Assembly: GCA_032158295.1 (NCBI GenBank)
Contig: CM063246.1
Location: 15,473,168-15,537,167 of the forward strand
From: Pycnopodia helianthoides
Lineage: Eukaryota; Echinodermata; Asteroidea; Forcipulatida; Asteriidae
Direction: 5' to 3'
DNA: 64,000 bases
In this document: positions 36,726-49,495 of the stretch, piece by piece
Position numbering within the stretch: the stretch's first letter is position 1
Layout of the letters: each line of letters starts with the position of its first letter
Notes under the pieces: model-generated
Databases searched by the model: none
Told to the model about the DNA's origin: nothing
Seen by the model: only the letters and a program-made list of their open reading frames with translations
Translations under genes and position numbers: made by a program

Positions 36726-37010
36726 TTGGTCGGTGATGAAGTTCAAAGCTGAATACACCTGTACCTTGGTAATAGTCACTGCGTTGAGCCCGTGCATGCA
36801 TCAATTTAGACAGTGATATTGGCTTCTGCTCAGCAATATCTGTGTCAACAGCAGCACCTACGTTACCACCGTGTAGCGGTGGTGTTGACTTGGGGCTCCT
36901 GTCACACTCTGTTTTAATTTTCACCCCATTGGGGCTGACACTGTTGACACCACTTGGGCTGGTGTTCTTCTTCATTGCCTCCGAGTGAATCAGTTTGTCA
37001 TGCATGGGTG
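36726..37010 (-). CDS. Coding exon, minus strand, 285 bp (best-supported exon in the window)
   Basis: On the minus strand an acceptor CTGGAATCAG precedes the exon and a strong donor A|GTAAGA closes it. It starts and ends in phase 1 and is open for 94 codons. Composition is strongly protein-like: residues include MHDKLIHSEAMKKN, then SPSGVNSVSPNGVKIKTEC, RSPKSTPPLHGG, QKPISLSKLMHARAQRSDYY and GTGVFSFELHHRP. IKTE fits the psi-K-x-E sumoylation consensus, and several SP or TP sites suggest proline-directed phosphorylation, both common in nuclear regulators. I do not recognise the gene. Flanking exon candidates compatible in phase are at 43232-43361 and 4818-4975, which would imply introns of about 6 and 32 kb. 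Confidence 0.75.
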
Positions 37011-38798
37011 CTGATTCCAGAAATGTCAATATCCAAAAATTCCAGACGGGTGTGAAACAAAAACATATAAGTCCTGAAAACCTACTTAGAGCTGACTGCA
37101 ATCAAGTGGTTTCAATTTCAATTCAACACAAACTGTCTTGCATTCGGAAAGAAATAAGTCTGTGTATCAGTCAGTGGTAGTGGTACATATTCCAATATTA
37201 GTGAAGAGTTAGCAGAAGTATCCACAAGGCAGTTCCATACATGTGCAATTGATCATGACAGACTCCGCAATGCAGATGTTTATCATCTTAGAATGCTTAA
37301 GACAACCCACAAGCATCAGCATCTAATCCACACAGCTTAATTCCGGTGAAGTAAATGTGGCAGAAATTTACATCACACAGTCTGAGTATCAGTCCGATAG
37401 TTGTTGCTTCTTTAGTGCTGTCTCCATATGAACTTAAACTGAAGAATCACTGGCCAGCAGGTTTAGAAATACAACATGAGAGCGCACATGGAGGGGTTTC
37501 AGTAATGTTCCATATGCAGAGGAATGCAGTCTGCACTGCCGACACATGACACACTGTGGCAACACATGCACTGGGAGTGAGCCTAGACTAGCTGTGCCAT
37601 GCATTATACTAGACGAGTTAAGGGTTCATAATACAGTGACATGACATACTGCTGGATATGTGTGTGGAGTATGGCAGAACAGCTGTCCTATGCAATAATC
37701 AGAGGTGATAAATCTATATCCACTGCATGGGGGCCACTCAGTGTGATTGGTTCAAGCTGGCCTGTGGCTAGCAAGCTCTCTGCTTCCCAACTCACTACCT
37801 GTCATTCACACTCTCATGCAGTTTGCTCTGATAATCCTCTCTGGCTGTGGTTCCTATGTCATCATATTAGAATCTCTTGTAGCTAGACAAGTTCAAAATA
37901 GAACCCAGTGGCTAGAGAACACTTTTTAGTGTTTATGTACTATTTCCTCACTGAAAATCTCAATCACAAACTGAAAATAGGTTCTTGATTTGTGATGAAT
38001 AAAATGGGCAATAAAAGTATACACCCCTCCCACACCCCAGGCTGAAAAATATGATTTTTAAAAATTTTCTCAGTTTTAAAAACTGAAGTTTAATTTCTTC
38101 TGTGGAAAGTAAGCAGTCTATCATGAAATCATAAATTATTTTTGCTTTCCCTTCATACTTTGTAAACTCGCTAGGCATGTTCAAGTAAAAGGCACAAACT
38201 ATGAAACATGGAATGGGTGACATGGGGGGTAATTTGCATTTGTCATCTCTCATCTTAATTTAGATGTATTGAACCCCTCCCCTGATGTACTTAATTCCAT
38301 AAATGCATTAAGTACAACAATAGTTGAGGAAACATAAACTTGGGCTGTAGCCAAGTTGGATATTCCTCAAGCAGAAAACAAGTTTGCAAATGAAACTAAT
38401 CAGAGCAGATATAAGCCCTTCATCTGTAATAAAAATCACTATACACATGAAGGTTATTTTGCACATGTGACGGCATATTTTGTTATGTGATTTCCATTTG
38501 AAGGAAACAGGCGTGCTTATCCAATTTGCTTCCTCGCATCATCACTCATTTCAACTTGAAGCAGGATCTCTTTTACTATTAGTTTGCATCTGCACGCAAC
38601 ATTTCAAGCAGTTGTTTGCACAGTGCAGTGTAATTCTTAAATACATGTGCTTCAAAAGTAAGACTTCAGTGGATTACTAGTTGTTATTACAGCGACTTGT
38701 TCCAAACGGATTACAAATATTTTTGATATCACACACCCATGCTTTAAAATGTCACACTTACTACAAAGAATAAATTTTGGTTAAACAAAGAAAAATTA
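37011..38798. other. Putative intron; no further exon supported
   Basis: Several short frames here lack splice support. Nothing recognised. Confidence 0.4.
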
Positions 38799-39110
38799 AC
38801 TAGAGCGGACTTAAACCTGCGACCTCCGGATTAATGTGCCGGCGCTCTACCAACTGAGCTATCTAACCCTATGTTGGCAGTCTCCCTATTTTGTCAATAT
38901 CATTGTTCGGGGATGCCAGTCAGAAGCCATTCAACCTGTAACTGCCAAATAGCCAGGGATCAAACACAAGTTTACGATACAACCTGGGAAGCGGCAGCAC
39001 AGGGATCACCCAAAGGGGATGCAACTTTCTATTTGAATATTGTCAAATAAAAAACACAAGGGAAACTGACAAGGTAAATTTTACAAAAGAAAAATTTACC
39101 ACTACAAAGA
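38799..39110 (-). repeat. SINE-A, copy 4 (most complete)
   Basis: Read on the minus strand the order is: TTTACC..GTCAGTTTCCCTTG module, GATCCCTGTGCTGCCGCTTC, CAGGTTGTATCGTAAACTTG, CTTCTGACTGGCATCCCCG, ATTGACAAAATAGGGAGAC. The tRNA-like part follows at 38869-38799, with the D-arm GCTCAGTTGGTAGAGC. The leader is about 240 bp, so the tRNA-like segment is near the 3' end and not at the 5' end, unlike a standard SINE. Confidence 0.85.
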
Positions 39111-42100
39111 ATGACAACATTTCTGATAATATGTATTGTTTTGGATGCTTAATCATGATTTGTATAAGTGGATTTTGAAGATGAGTTTGTATTATAATTA
39201 AAACCTCATTTCAACACTGAGAGTACATTTGATGTTTATCATATGATCATCCTTAATTTTGTGTGTGCAGTGCTTACTGTTCAAGAATTTCTCTCTCTGC
39301 AAACATGAAGAAATGTTTTTACAGAGAAAGGTTTGTTCAAGTCCAACTCTAATAAGTAAATTGTCCGTCTTTTCTTTCTTATTTATATAAAGTATTTACA
39401 TATCCCCTGGTTACACATTTGTTGTTCACTTATCTCACACAGTAATAAAATAATAAATCATAGAGTGGAAGTATTAATATAATTTAAAAATACACAATAT
39501 CAATACTCCAGGCACAATGCTGTCACCCCGACTAAAAAAAAAAAAAAAAATTGTCATTTTTTGAAACATACATTTTTCTGTTAGAGTTATTTCTTGAGAT
39601 CATATCTCAAAAGAAGTAAAGATGAACATTTCTCATACATTTTCATTTTCAACACATCAAAACGGCAGATCAAAAGAAAGAGACTAAGGTTGTCCCACCG
39701 AGTGTCTGTTTTACCAAAAGCAAAGGTTATTTTCTGAAGTAATTTTGATGCCAATTTTTTCCTTGACCCATATAAAATACTGAATTCCAGAATGATATAG
39801 TGATAGATTAATGGTAAAATGGCAATGTCTGTCTTTTCTCGATGGTATAAGTTTTAAAAAGAAAATGGTAAAAGTGATCAAAATCGAATCAAAATTTTTA
39901 AGTTATTACAAAGTGAAACATAACATTAACAACAATCTTCCAGTGCCACAAATTGTCATAATGGAAGATAGGCCTATGGTTACACAATTAATGTATATTT
40001 GTGTATTTCATTTTTTCTTTCAAATCTAATTTTTCCCTTTAAGGACACATTTCAAAAGACACATCTAAAGAATGCAAAGCTCTGGATGTATTATGGATGT
40101 ATGATTTTAAATAACAAAAACTGCTATCACAAATACACAGCTGATGACTAGTATGGCTAGTCTACTACCGAGAAGGCCAGGCAAAGCAATTTGAGGCTGA
40201 TGTTAATTGATTGATTAGTGCCATCTGCTCCTGCCTGTATCCCTCCTCCTAGTAGATGATGAAATTATAGATGGGTCATCTTGTATCAACCAAGGAGGAC
40301 ACGCAACATGAGAACAACTCTTGCAAAATTACACCTTATGTAGTGGCACACCCAGGATTTCCCCTTAGAGGGGGCTCAAATTCATCACTGGAGGATAGGT
40401 TTAGTGCATGGTGGTGGATTCTACCTCCATGGTTAGTGGATCTACTACGGTCGGTCGTCACAAACAGACAGGAGAGCGTCTGTCGATCAGAAGTTCTTAA
40501 TGTAACGATATGACACTGAAACATCTGGTAAATCCCAAAATACAATATGCAGATACAAAACGAAAATACAAAAATCTAATGGGGCCTTCCCTAGCCCCTT
40601 TGGGCTCTAGACCCTTCTGGTCATGTACTAAATTACTGTACGTCCATGGTGTACCTAGGTGTGATTTAACAAAATCATAAAATAAATTGAATTTGTTTGT
40701 TTTTGTCCATCTATTTGTACTTTTATTTTAACAAAAACAACCTCTTCCTGTCCATAGTTATCGTGAACAAACAATCTATGTTTTCCGGAGGCTGGATATG
40801 ATATGAGGAAACAAAAATTGCAGTTCCATATTTCGTTTTACATAATGTTTGCTGCACAAAAGCTTGCTCCCCAAAACACTGCAAAGTCAAACACGTTTGG
40901 TGTAATGTAAACCATTTTGTTGTTTGAAAAACCATTCCAATACGGAAATGTATGACTTCGCTTGACTGTCCCTGAGAAAAATATTCCAGGAAAGATAGTT
41001 TTGGATCCTAGTAAAAACACCCTGCATTCTTTGCCAAGTAACATGTGCAGCACACACTAACTGCTTGTCATACCATGCATATCAGTGGTAATAATGAAGA
41101 ATTCATACTACTCACAGTACCTGTTTGAATGGACAATCCAGATGCACACTTTCTTTTTGTTTGCCTGCACAACTTGATACTTTATTTCATAATTACACTG
41201 CATTTTATGACTAATAAATCTTCTTGTATACTCTGGACTTGAAATGGAACAGGTACACTTTTTTAACACTAATTATCAACACTAATTGTATATTTTTTAA
41301 CACTAATCTTCAAAGTCAGGGGTCCATGTTAACTGACAGAGAATGACTCTTTGTTGTACAAAAGCTGGGTGAATTAAAATGTTGAACTTGGCATTATTCC
41401 TCACCCTGCTGTAAAACAACAAGCAATGTCATGGCGGGACCGATGTCACGTCCCTCAATTGAAATCATGGCTAGAAAGCAGGATCAAGGTGTTTTAAAGC
41501 ATACATTTGCCTTATGGAACGGATTAACACAACAAAACATACTGCCAAGTTAATATACAAAGAAGATGCAAATAACACACAATGTCAGCAGAAAAAAAAA
41601 AATGAAGCTGTTCATTACTGTGCAAGGTCACATTATACGCACTTCCAGAAGTAATGTAATTCTACATATTCCTTCCCTGCTAATATTAGACTTCAGATGG
41701 TTTATAACTTTAGTTGGTGAACAAGAGGGATTAGATGGTCTGATTACTCTAGGTTTTTCACAGCTGATGTCCAGCCTTAGAAGGCTGGGTGGTGTACGTC
41801 GCTCACAGACCTTAGGGAACTCTCTTATTCCTGCATGATTTGCCATCTGTGATGGTTACAAATGAAAAGTTTGGGTACACAAATTGGATTTTAACCATTT
41901 GGGAAATGAATCAAAACAACAAGGTGAAGTGCAGGAGACCACAAAACCTTTCATCAACCATGCTAAATATGTATTTGCAAATACTCTCAAAAGAGAATTC
42001 CCTGAATATCAACTGAGATGAAAGTGTGGCTGTTATTCCCCAAACTATGCACTATAGTCTAGTAGCTGACATGCTGCTGGAGCTTATAAAAACAGTCCTT

Positions 42101-43231
42101 TAAACTAATAACAATTGTGATAAAGAGCAAAATCTGTACCAAATTTCACCAAAAAAGGTATGAACGCAGCTTTTTCTCTGGGTAATTGTTGCATGTAATT
42201 CTATTGTTACCAATGAATCTTGTGACACTTTTCTTCAAGAAACATAAATTTCAGTCAAAAGTGTACAAGTTGATATCCACAACCATAATCCGTTAACTTA
42301 TGCAAGTACAAGTATACAACACAAAGGGGGCTCCCTGACAACATTTTCATTCATTGACACGCTAGTGCCCAGATTATAACTATTATTCACAAATAACTGA
42401 CAACAAAATATAACATTGCAAATCTGACAAATTAACAACAAGGCTGTAGTGGTTCACACTTGTTTGCCACTTTGTCAGAACTGTGATGAAATTTCTATTC
42501 AACCAGCCTTTAGAAGTGTCGTTATTTTCAACCTGTTTAAAAAATGTATTTCAGGACATATTTAAAGAGTAGGCTTGAGGTGCAGGTGTATCTGGGTTGC
42601 TGTTTTACAGCAGGGTATACCCTACATGGACCAGGAGTACATGACATTTTGGATAATAGTAATTTATGCCAGATTGAGACTTTGGCCTATTATTATGAAC
42701 ACATGTTGCCTCAAGCTGTCTTACATCATGAGTTGTCAAGACTGCAATAAAGGATTCATATCTCATCTATCTCTTTGCTTCACCCTCAGTCTCCCCCCTT
42801 AGTGGTTTGTACTCGTGTCCATGTACATGGCCTTTATCATTCTACACCTTGCAAAGTAAGGAAGAGATTGGGGAACAAGACGAATGACAGTCCTACAATG
42901 ATTGGAAACACACAGCATTTAGTGAGAACAACCAGCAGGCCTTGTATAAAACCATGAAGGTTACATGTCAAAAGCCTGTCAAGTACAAGACTTGCAACCA
43001 AATATTTATACTGAACAGGGATCTTTTTACATGTACCTCACACTGAGAGAGGTCAAACAACTGCAAGGATACACCCCCCCCCACAACATCCCCTCCCTAA
43101 AATATAAACAGACTCTGAGATTTAGCTCAGCTGCTCAGTACTTTGTCAGAAAATGTTTCTTGCTTAAATGTATCTCAGTATTGAATATGTTAGGCAAAAA
43201 CAATAGTTAAAATATACACCATAACCATTAC
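39111..43231. other. No supported gene (putative intron)
   Basis: A-run at 39534-39550. Short direct repeats TTTTTTAACACTAAT lie near 41260-41310. Open frames on both strands at 40271-40545 and 41566-41846 overlap each other and carry no motif. Confidence 0.4.
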
Positions 43232-43361
43232 CTTTTTCTGTCCCATCCCCTTGCCACTCAACTAAACACCCCACTGGGTTTCCATCAACTATGAACAGGA
43301 ATGGGTGAAAGATGTTATAGTCAGTCCATTCCATCTTCCACTGCACTCTACTCTTCCAATA
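43232..43361 (-). CDS. Probable coding exon, minus strand, possibly containing the start codon
   Basis: The segment ends at a good donor AAAG|GTAATG in phase 1, which fits the phase-1 start of the exon at 36726-37010 (junction codon GCA, Ala). It reads MEWTDYNIFHPFLFIVDGNP and GCLVEWQGDGTEK. The ATG at 43334-43332 has a strong translation-start context (AAGATGG). The upstream frame (YWKSRVQWK) stays open back to an acceptor-like GGTTAG at about 43362, so it could equally be an internal exon. The acceptor's pyrimidine tract is weak. The protein family is not recognised. Confidence 0.45.
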
Positions 43362-43657
43362 CTAACCGCACTTAAGTATAACAAGAAAACAATTATGAGT
43401 AATGTATATTCAGTTTGCGGTAACACCATGTGTATACATCTGCTTTGCTGTGTAGATTTTGTTCTTTGAGAACTTGTTTTGCTATTTATTGTACTGCCGC
43501 AAGTGGATTGTGGAATTATGAGTAAGCTATGCTATGAGATTGAGTATAACTTGGAAAACTAACAAATAGCTTAGGCTTTCTCCATGGGCTAATACAGTAG
43601 TTGATATCCTCCTTTTGGTGGACCATGAGGTGGACTAACATTAAAAATGCTGACTTG
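43362..43657. other. No supported feature
   Basis: If 43334 is the start codon, a promoter or 5' exon should lie upstream in this direction. I see no clear TATA or initiator signal. Confidence 0.3.
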
Positions 43658-44425
43658 AGCCCTTTTCACACTACACCCACCTTTGATCCGTGTAATTGGC
43701 GACCGGTGTAAAAAGTCTTCTACCTGGATTAAAATTGATCCGGAGATTCCTTTCACACTTGCAATATCTAACCCAGAGAATAAGTTAACCCAGTTTGATA
43801 CTAACAGTACACGGAGCAGCGCAACCCATGTTCACACTACACATTTGTTAACAGGATGAGTTTTGACCCTTGACTTCCAGCCCCACCTTTCACAAGAACA
43901 TCAAGTTTGGTCTGGTTTGTTCGGTGTTTTTTCAGATATCGTGATGAAAAAATTGAGAGTACTGTGCAGCGATAATACAACCATGCATAGAGCTAAGAAG
44001 CCTGTAAAACACTTGGAGTCTGTCTTGTGGTCTTATGTAATAAGACTGCCATGGTTTAACCACAAAAGCAAATGCTTATTGGAGTTTATAAGTGTTTTGA
44101 TTCAACCTCACCTTCCATGGCAGAGGTTGAAAGTCTCACCAGCCACCGTTGTCGTAAACAGGAAAACCTGGCGTGTGTTCATACTTGGAATTAAATCTGG
44201 AGAATTTGCAGTGAGTCTGTCTTTTGACACCAAGATTGGTGGGTTAACCCTAGTCATGGGAAGGGTTGAATTTTACCCAGATTAAGCCAGTTTTAGGTTG
44301 TTAATCCAGAGAATTTTTAGCCCTGAAAAGTGTAGTGTGAACGCTCCGCTTAATCCGGAGAATCTCCAGAATTTCTGTCCTTAACACCAAGATTCTCTAG
44401 ACTAACCTGTAGTGTGAAAAGGGCT
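43658..44425. mobile_element. TIR element of about 768 bp
   Basis: The left end AGCCCTTTTCACACTACA is the exact reverse complement of the right end TGTAGTGTGAAAAGGGCT. Sub-terminal words such as GATCCGGAGATTC and TTAATCCGGAGAATC, TTCACACTACAC and AGTGTAGTGTGAAC are also mirrored, so the ends fold into a long imperfect stem. The 140-codon plus-strand frame inside has no transposase motifs and is not called a gene. Target-site duplication is not clear. Confidence 0.8.
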
Positions 44426-45099
44426 TTTCATGCTCCAATACCCATGATGTGAGTCCAGACTGATCTTTTATTTGGCCATGAATGCTTGTTGAGTGTTTAC
44501 TATAAAGCCCCACTTGACTATTGTTAAGTAATCCTATTGAAAAGTGGGTTAAGTGTTTACTTTGTACAAGCCACTTGTAATCACTTCTTTAAATGGATTT
44601 ACTCTACACTAATTCAGACAGTTATATGTTGCATGGGGGAATGGTCCCTACAGGGGGGGGGGGATGTAGTGACCAGGGGGAATTGGGGGGATCCCAATGA
44701 TTTTCCTCAGTTGGCATTTTGAGCCCCAGTTGGCAAACAAAGTATCAAATCAAGGAGAAGGGTGTCCAGACTCACATTAAGTCATTTTGACTGAAAATTT
44801 GTCCCTCTTTTTTTTAAGTACACTAATTTGCGCCAGTCTGTCTTGAAATGGTTGAGGATATTGGTAGTCACCGCATCCACAGACTGGTTTCCATAAACCC
44901 CCTCAAAGAAAATGCCAGTTGACAATTGGGCTGGCCTCTCAAAGAAAATTCCCTTGCTACACACCCCCTGGGTCCATGTTCAAAAACTGTGAACTAAACC
45001 AAAGTTATTCATAGAGCCTTTAATCATGGGTCATTTATTTCCATAGTGTTTAATTACATGAATTTAATATTATTTGGTTTTAGCCATACACAATGTGTG
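44426..45099. other. No supported gene; G-tract cluster
   Basis: G runs of 11, 5 and 6 bases at 44653-44663, 44676-44680 and 44685-44690 could support a G-quadruplex on the plus strand. The rest is unremarkable. Confidence 0.5.
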
Positions 45100-45245
45100 T
45101 AAAGCACTGTATACTCAGTACTTTTCCGAGTCCTGTGTAAAAAGCCCACAGGCATACCAGTAGTACTTGGGTGGGATTGAACCAACAACCTTTACCGTTC
45201 TGGAACAGACCACCGAATTGCCCGGTAGCTAGAGGCAGCTCGAAT
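45100..45245 (-). repeat. tRNA-derived SINE-D
   Basis: On the minus strand: TCGAGCTGCCTCTAGCTACC, GGGCAATTCGGTGGTCTG, then box B GGTTGTTGGTTCAATCCCAC and CCCAAGTACTACTGG. The box-B-containing head is tRNA-like. The 3' part runs into CACTGTATACTCAGTAC near 45105. It is a single copy in this window, so identification as a SINE rests on the tRNA-like head and remembered similarity. Confidence 0.55.
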
Positions 45246-46316
45246 CCTATATTTTAGCAATGGGTTACGCAAATCTAGTACTACATGTATTTCACCACTG
45301 AAAATCTATCCCCAAATATAGAATGTATCAAATCACAATGTTAGTGTTACGAAACAGAAATGAACACAGGAAATGTTTTAACGTTGGAGACCTTAATACC
45401 GAGCAAAGCTGACAAGTTTTGTAGAAATTACCTGAAAATATTTGGAAGTGGTGAAGTTGCCAAATTGACACTGTCAGTGGATAGGATAGTGATACCATGA
45501 CATGTATGGACAAGTTGCTTATAGCTACTGGCCATACTTACATGCACACTACCATGTTTACACCCTCCTTCAGTCTACGCACAGACACTACAAGAGTTCA
45601 GTCCAATAACAGTGTCACATGTAACATATTGGAATGGAATGGCAGTACCGGTACAGGACAAATTCCTTTCACATCTGGTTTATATTGCCACATATTGGGG
45701 GAGGGTGTGTAATGGGTCTGTAAACAACCCCAGCCCCAACAACACAAACCAAATGTGATAAATGCATTATGTCTACTACCCTCAGGGATTGAAGGTAGTT
45801 TGAATTGTCTCAACATCTCAAAATCCCCTCAGGATTCAGACAAAAGTGACACCACTAGTCTGTTTTTGCCTCCATGGTTCAAATGTGCTTCCAGAGACTG
45901 ACAGTAAATAAAACAACCCAGAAGCTCGTTCCATTATGGGAGGTACTACAACTTTCGTGAAAATGATTGGCTTGAATTCAGTGAAGACTTTCGTAATAAC
46001 TATTTTACTGTTAGGATTTTTGTTTTGTGAATGCATCTGCCAGCAAAACAGAAGAATCTGCATCTGGTTTGAGCATTCTCTTTCTTACATGGTTTGAGTG
46101 ATGCATCGGCTTAGAGGAGATTTCAAGACTGTTTGAATATGAAGTTGGGTATTTTGAGCTCAGTCAAACCATAGAGCAAGGAACTGACCTCCAAGCATTA
46201 TGACTGGGTAACCTTTTCCAAGAAAGTGCATGATTTGGGTTGAAACGTTACACTGCACATTTGTGTTTCTTAGCATGAATGACTGGTGTAACTAGAAGTT
46301 GCATTTCAGTGCACTC
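45246..46316. other. No supported gene
   Basis: Short frames on the minus strand (45598-45816, 45836-46063) have no motif or splice support. Confidence 0.4.
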
Positions 46317-46507
46317 CCTTAACAGTCATCCGCTGGCCAAATGCTTGTTAAAACACACAAGGACCAGTCAAAGATCACTCCATGCGGTCCAGCTAGCTAG
46401 TTCTGTGTTGAAAAGCATCCCTATTACATTTGAAGTACAAACTAGTTGAAAAAGCTGGTGGACTAGTGAAGAAAGGACAAGCTAACTTACCATGCTGGCA
46501 ATGTCAC
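46317..46507. repeat. Dispersed repeat R1, copy 2
   Basis: It matches 31700-31885 in the same orientation and word order, with scattered substitutions and small indels. Confidence 0.7.
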
Positions 46508-49495
46508 ATTTATTGTCAACAAATCAATGAGAAAGACTACACAACAGGTACAGATGTGTGATGATCAGTAGAAATAGGAATTCTATGTTCTTCTATAAAT
46601 AAGTGCAACAAATAATTTGTGGCCTAACGTTTTGACCATAGCAGAGTCTTTTATACCACATATCTATAGGTTGGTAAGCAGATTGCAACAGTTAATTCAA
46701 TTTAAATTATTGGCGTAAATGTTTGAATTCCATTCACTTAAACACATACAAGCAAGTATTAACTAGCCTTCAGAATGACAGTGTCTAAAGAACCCAAAGA
46801 CGTAGATTTTATTTTCACAAGATTTTAATTTTCTTAGCACCTCCTCCCTTGCTCCTCCCAATCTTTAGTCTCACCATGCTGTATGGTGTCACCATGGCCT
46901 CACCATTGTCTCACCTCCCCATAGTAAATGAAGACCCACTTTAGAGTGTGTATATCCCTTTAACATGCCAGTGAGAACCAGAGCCAAAAATGAAGTGGGA
47001 ACTTGAGTGACCACCAGCATAGAAATTCAATCATGCACCTGGCCTTTAAATTAAATAAACCACTGCCCTGGGTAAGGCTAATTGCTTACAGCAGTACTTC
47101 AACAAAATAACCAACCCATTGTACAGATTCCTAGAACACATCTTAAAGGAAAGGTATGACACTTGTTAGTATCATTAAAACTTTTGAAAAGTTTTGAATC
47201 CTAGATTGTGTTAAAGAACAATAACAATTTAAAAATGATGCCCATTTGAAAGATATTTATCAAGATTCATGAAAGTAGTATAAGACAAAAAGTTATTGAA
47301 GAATTCGCAAGAGATAAAGCATGGTGTACTTTCATTGGTAATACATTACTGAGATGCATGGGCATAGGTATTTTGAAGGTGATTTCCAAAGCAATTCCAT
47401 AATGAATCTGTCAAAGAGTAGGTTTTTTTTTTATGTCCAAAGGAATACTATGTAGGTGTCTTTAACAACTATGCTCTCCACTCATAGAACAAGGATCCCC
47501 TTCAGCTAAATGTGTCCCTGACTAGTTGGAGGTCTGCATTTCAGAAATAAAAATCAGTTTCCCAAACTAAACTGTGACAGTGTTATTCTTAAGGCTACTT
47601 CATTGAGTGCCCATCAGAAGGGCAAAGGGCATTTTATGACTAAAGTGCTTCCATGGAACTTATGTACATGTTTATCACAGTAAAAGTTGTGGGCCTGAAA
47701 AAACAATATTGAATGGCCACAACTTATTTTACTAAAATTAGGCTACTCTAAAGTTTTGCTTTCCATTCATATGCCAAACAAAATTTCTGAAATTTACTAT
47801 TAAGTGTGTGGATAATTATCGTACTTTTACAACTTCATTTTCTCAAATAACATTTGTGTACTACACTGCCTAAAAAAATTTGCCATGCACACTTCCTAGC
47901 ATCTATATGCCATTCCAAGTACCAGCAAATTTCAATGTGAACATAACAAATTAAAATGACCTGCCTACTATGTTTGAGAGTGTTGGGTTTTGGTCAATTG
48001 TCAAGTTTCCAGTTGAAGTTTCGAGCTTTGAAATGGAAATTTCATTATCAATGAATTGTCAATAAATTACATCAGTTTGTCTAAAACTCCTGAAAAAAGT
48101 AAACTAGAAACTAGTTAAAGTAAACTTGAATTAAAAAAAAACAACTCAAAACTCAAAAACTTCAACTTGAAACTCAATAAACTTCAACTCCACACTTAAA
48201 ACCTCAACTCGAAACTGGAAAAAAAGAAACCCTCTATGTTTAAGGATATTTGAAATACACATGGTTGGGAGTATAGAGCAAGGAACCGTTGGGCAATCTA
48301 GAAGTTTTCTTTGGAAATGATTCAGAAGGAAAGATTTTCTAAGAACCTGTGTCTCTCAGTATGCACTCAATTTGTGGGGGTGTTAGTGGGAAGGATGGAG
48401 GGGGAGGGAAACAGTGAGTATGGGAATGTGTATGTTGTCATGACACAGGATTGGGGTGGTATTGAACCTGCCTTGATTGTTTTCTTAAGAGACCAGATGT
48501 TTGTCCTGTAAGCATTTTCAATGGGTAAGCAAGAAACCTTGAAGAAATAAATTCAAGCGTTTCATTTAGTTGTTAAAATTCATAAACAATATTTCAAATG
48601 TTATATATTGATTTTTCACATCACAAATAATTGTGAAATGTTCACAGAGTATTTTCAGTTTCAAAATGGATGCTTTTATAGCCACCTTAGTACATAAATA
48701 GGTTATGTTATGTCTGCAGACTCTGAAGGTGTAGATACGGTAAACCTCTTCCTAAAGTTTGCCCTTAAGTTCCTTTACAGACACTCCACCCAACCAGTCT
48801 GTCCTTAAAGAGCTGGTGTCACAACTTTTGAGGGTTTTGGCCTCAGCTGAAACGCCTCTTTGTTTTTGAGGAGATTTGTTATTATATCATTCAATGTTAT
48901 CATGGTTTTTCTGCTTGTTTATATCAATATCTAATTGGTTAAAATGTGAAACTCAAGTTGTACAGTCTTTAAAAACAAAAATTCAAAGCTTAAGCTGAAA
49001 CTTGACATCACCATTTCATCAATGTATTTAATTTTATTGAAGGATTTAAGGGTTGGAGCGAGGATGACTCGGTAATGGGAATACTACTGCCATTTGTTTG
49101 TACAGTTGACTGCTTCTGTCACAAGTGGATTTTCCAATCAACTTTAAAAGGTAAAATGAAAACCGACTACTAGGAAATAGACATATAGGACTTATTGCAC
49201 CACAACGTAAGAAATAGCTTGATTGATTTTTCTGAGCTGTTTGAAGCAGAATGTGAGACTATTTGGTTGCCTCCTACCGTAGTACTAGTACAGGCCGACT
49301 TGACTCTGGCATAGCCATATGCCAGACAGATTACAGTACACAGCATTCTGATGATTCAACTTGTACTTGTGAAAGGCAAAAAGCACACCTGAATGAAGAA
49401 AGCAATCATTTGTTCACAAAATGATGTGGATACAGTGTTATTTTAAAACAAGTTGCATGCTTATGAAGACAGAATTTTTGATTTTAAGCTAAACT
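46508..49495. other. No supported gene; low-complexity patch near 48.0-48.2 kb
   Basis: Between about 47995 and 48225 variants of AACTTCAACTTGAAACT recur on the plus strand. One reverse-complement relative lies at 47999-48030, giving a loose inverted arrangement. Nothing else was recognised. Confidence 0.4.

Noticed and set aside
43863..44285. 140-codon plus-strand open frame inside a TIR element
   Set aside because: It has no catalytic DDE/D pattern or DNA-binding motif that I can see, and it starts without a good context.
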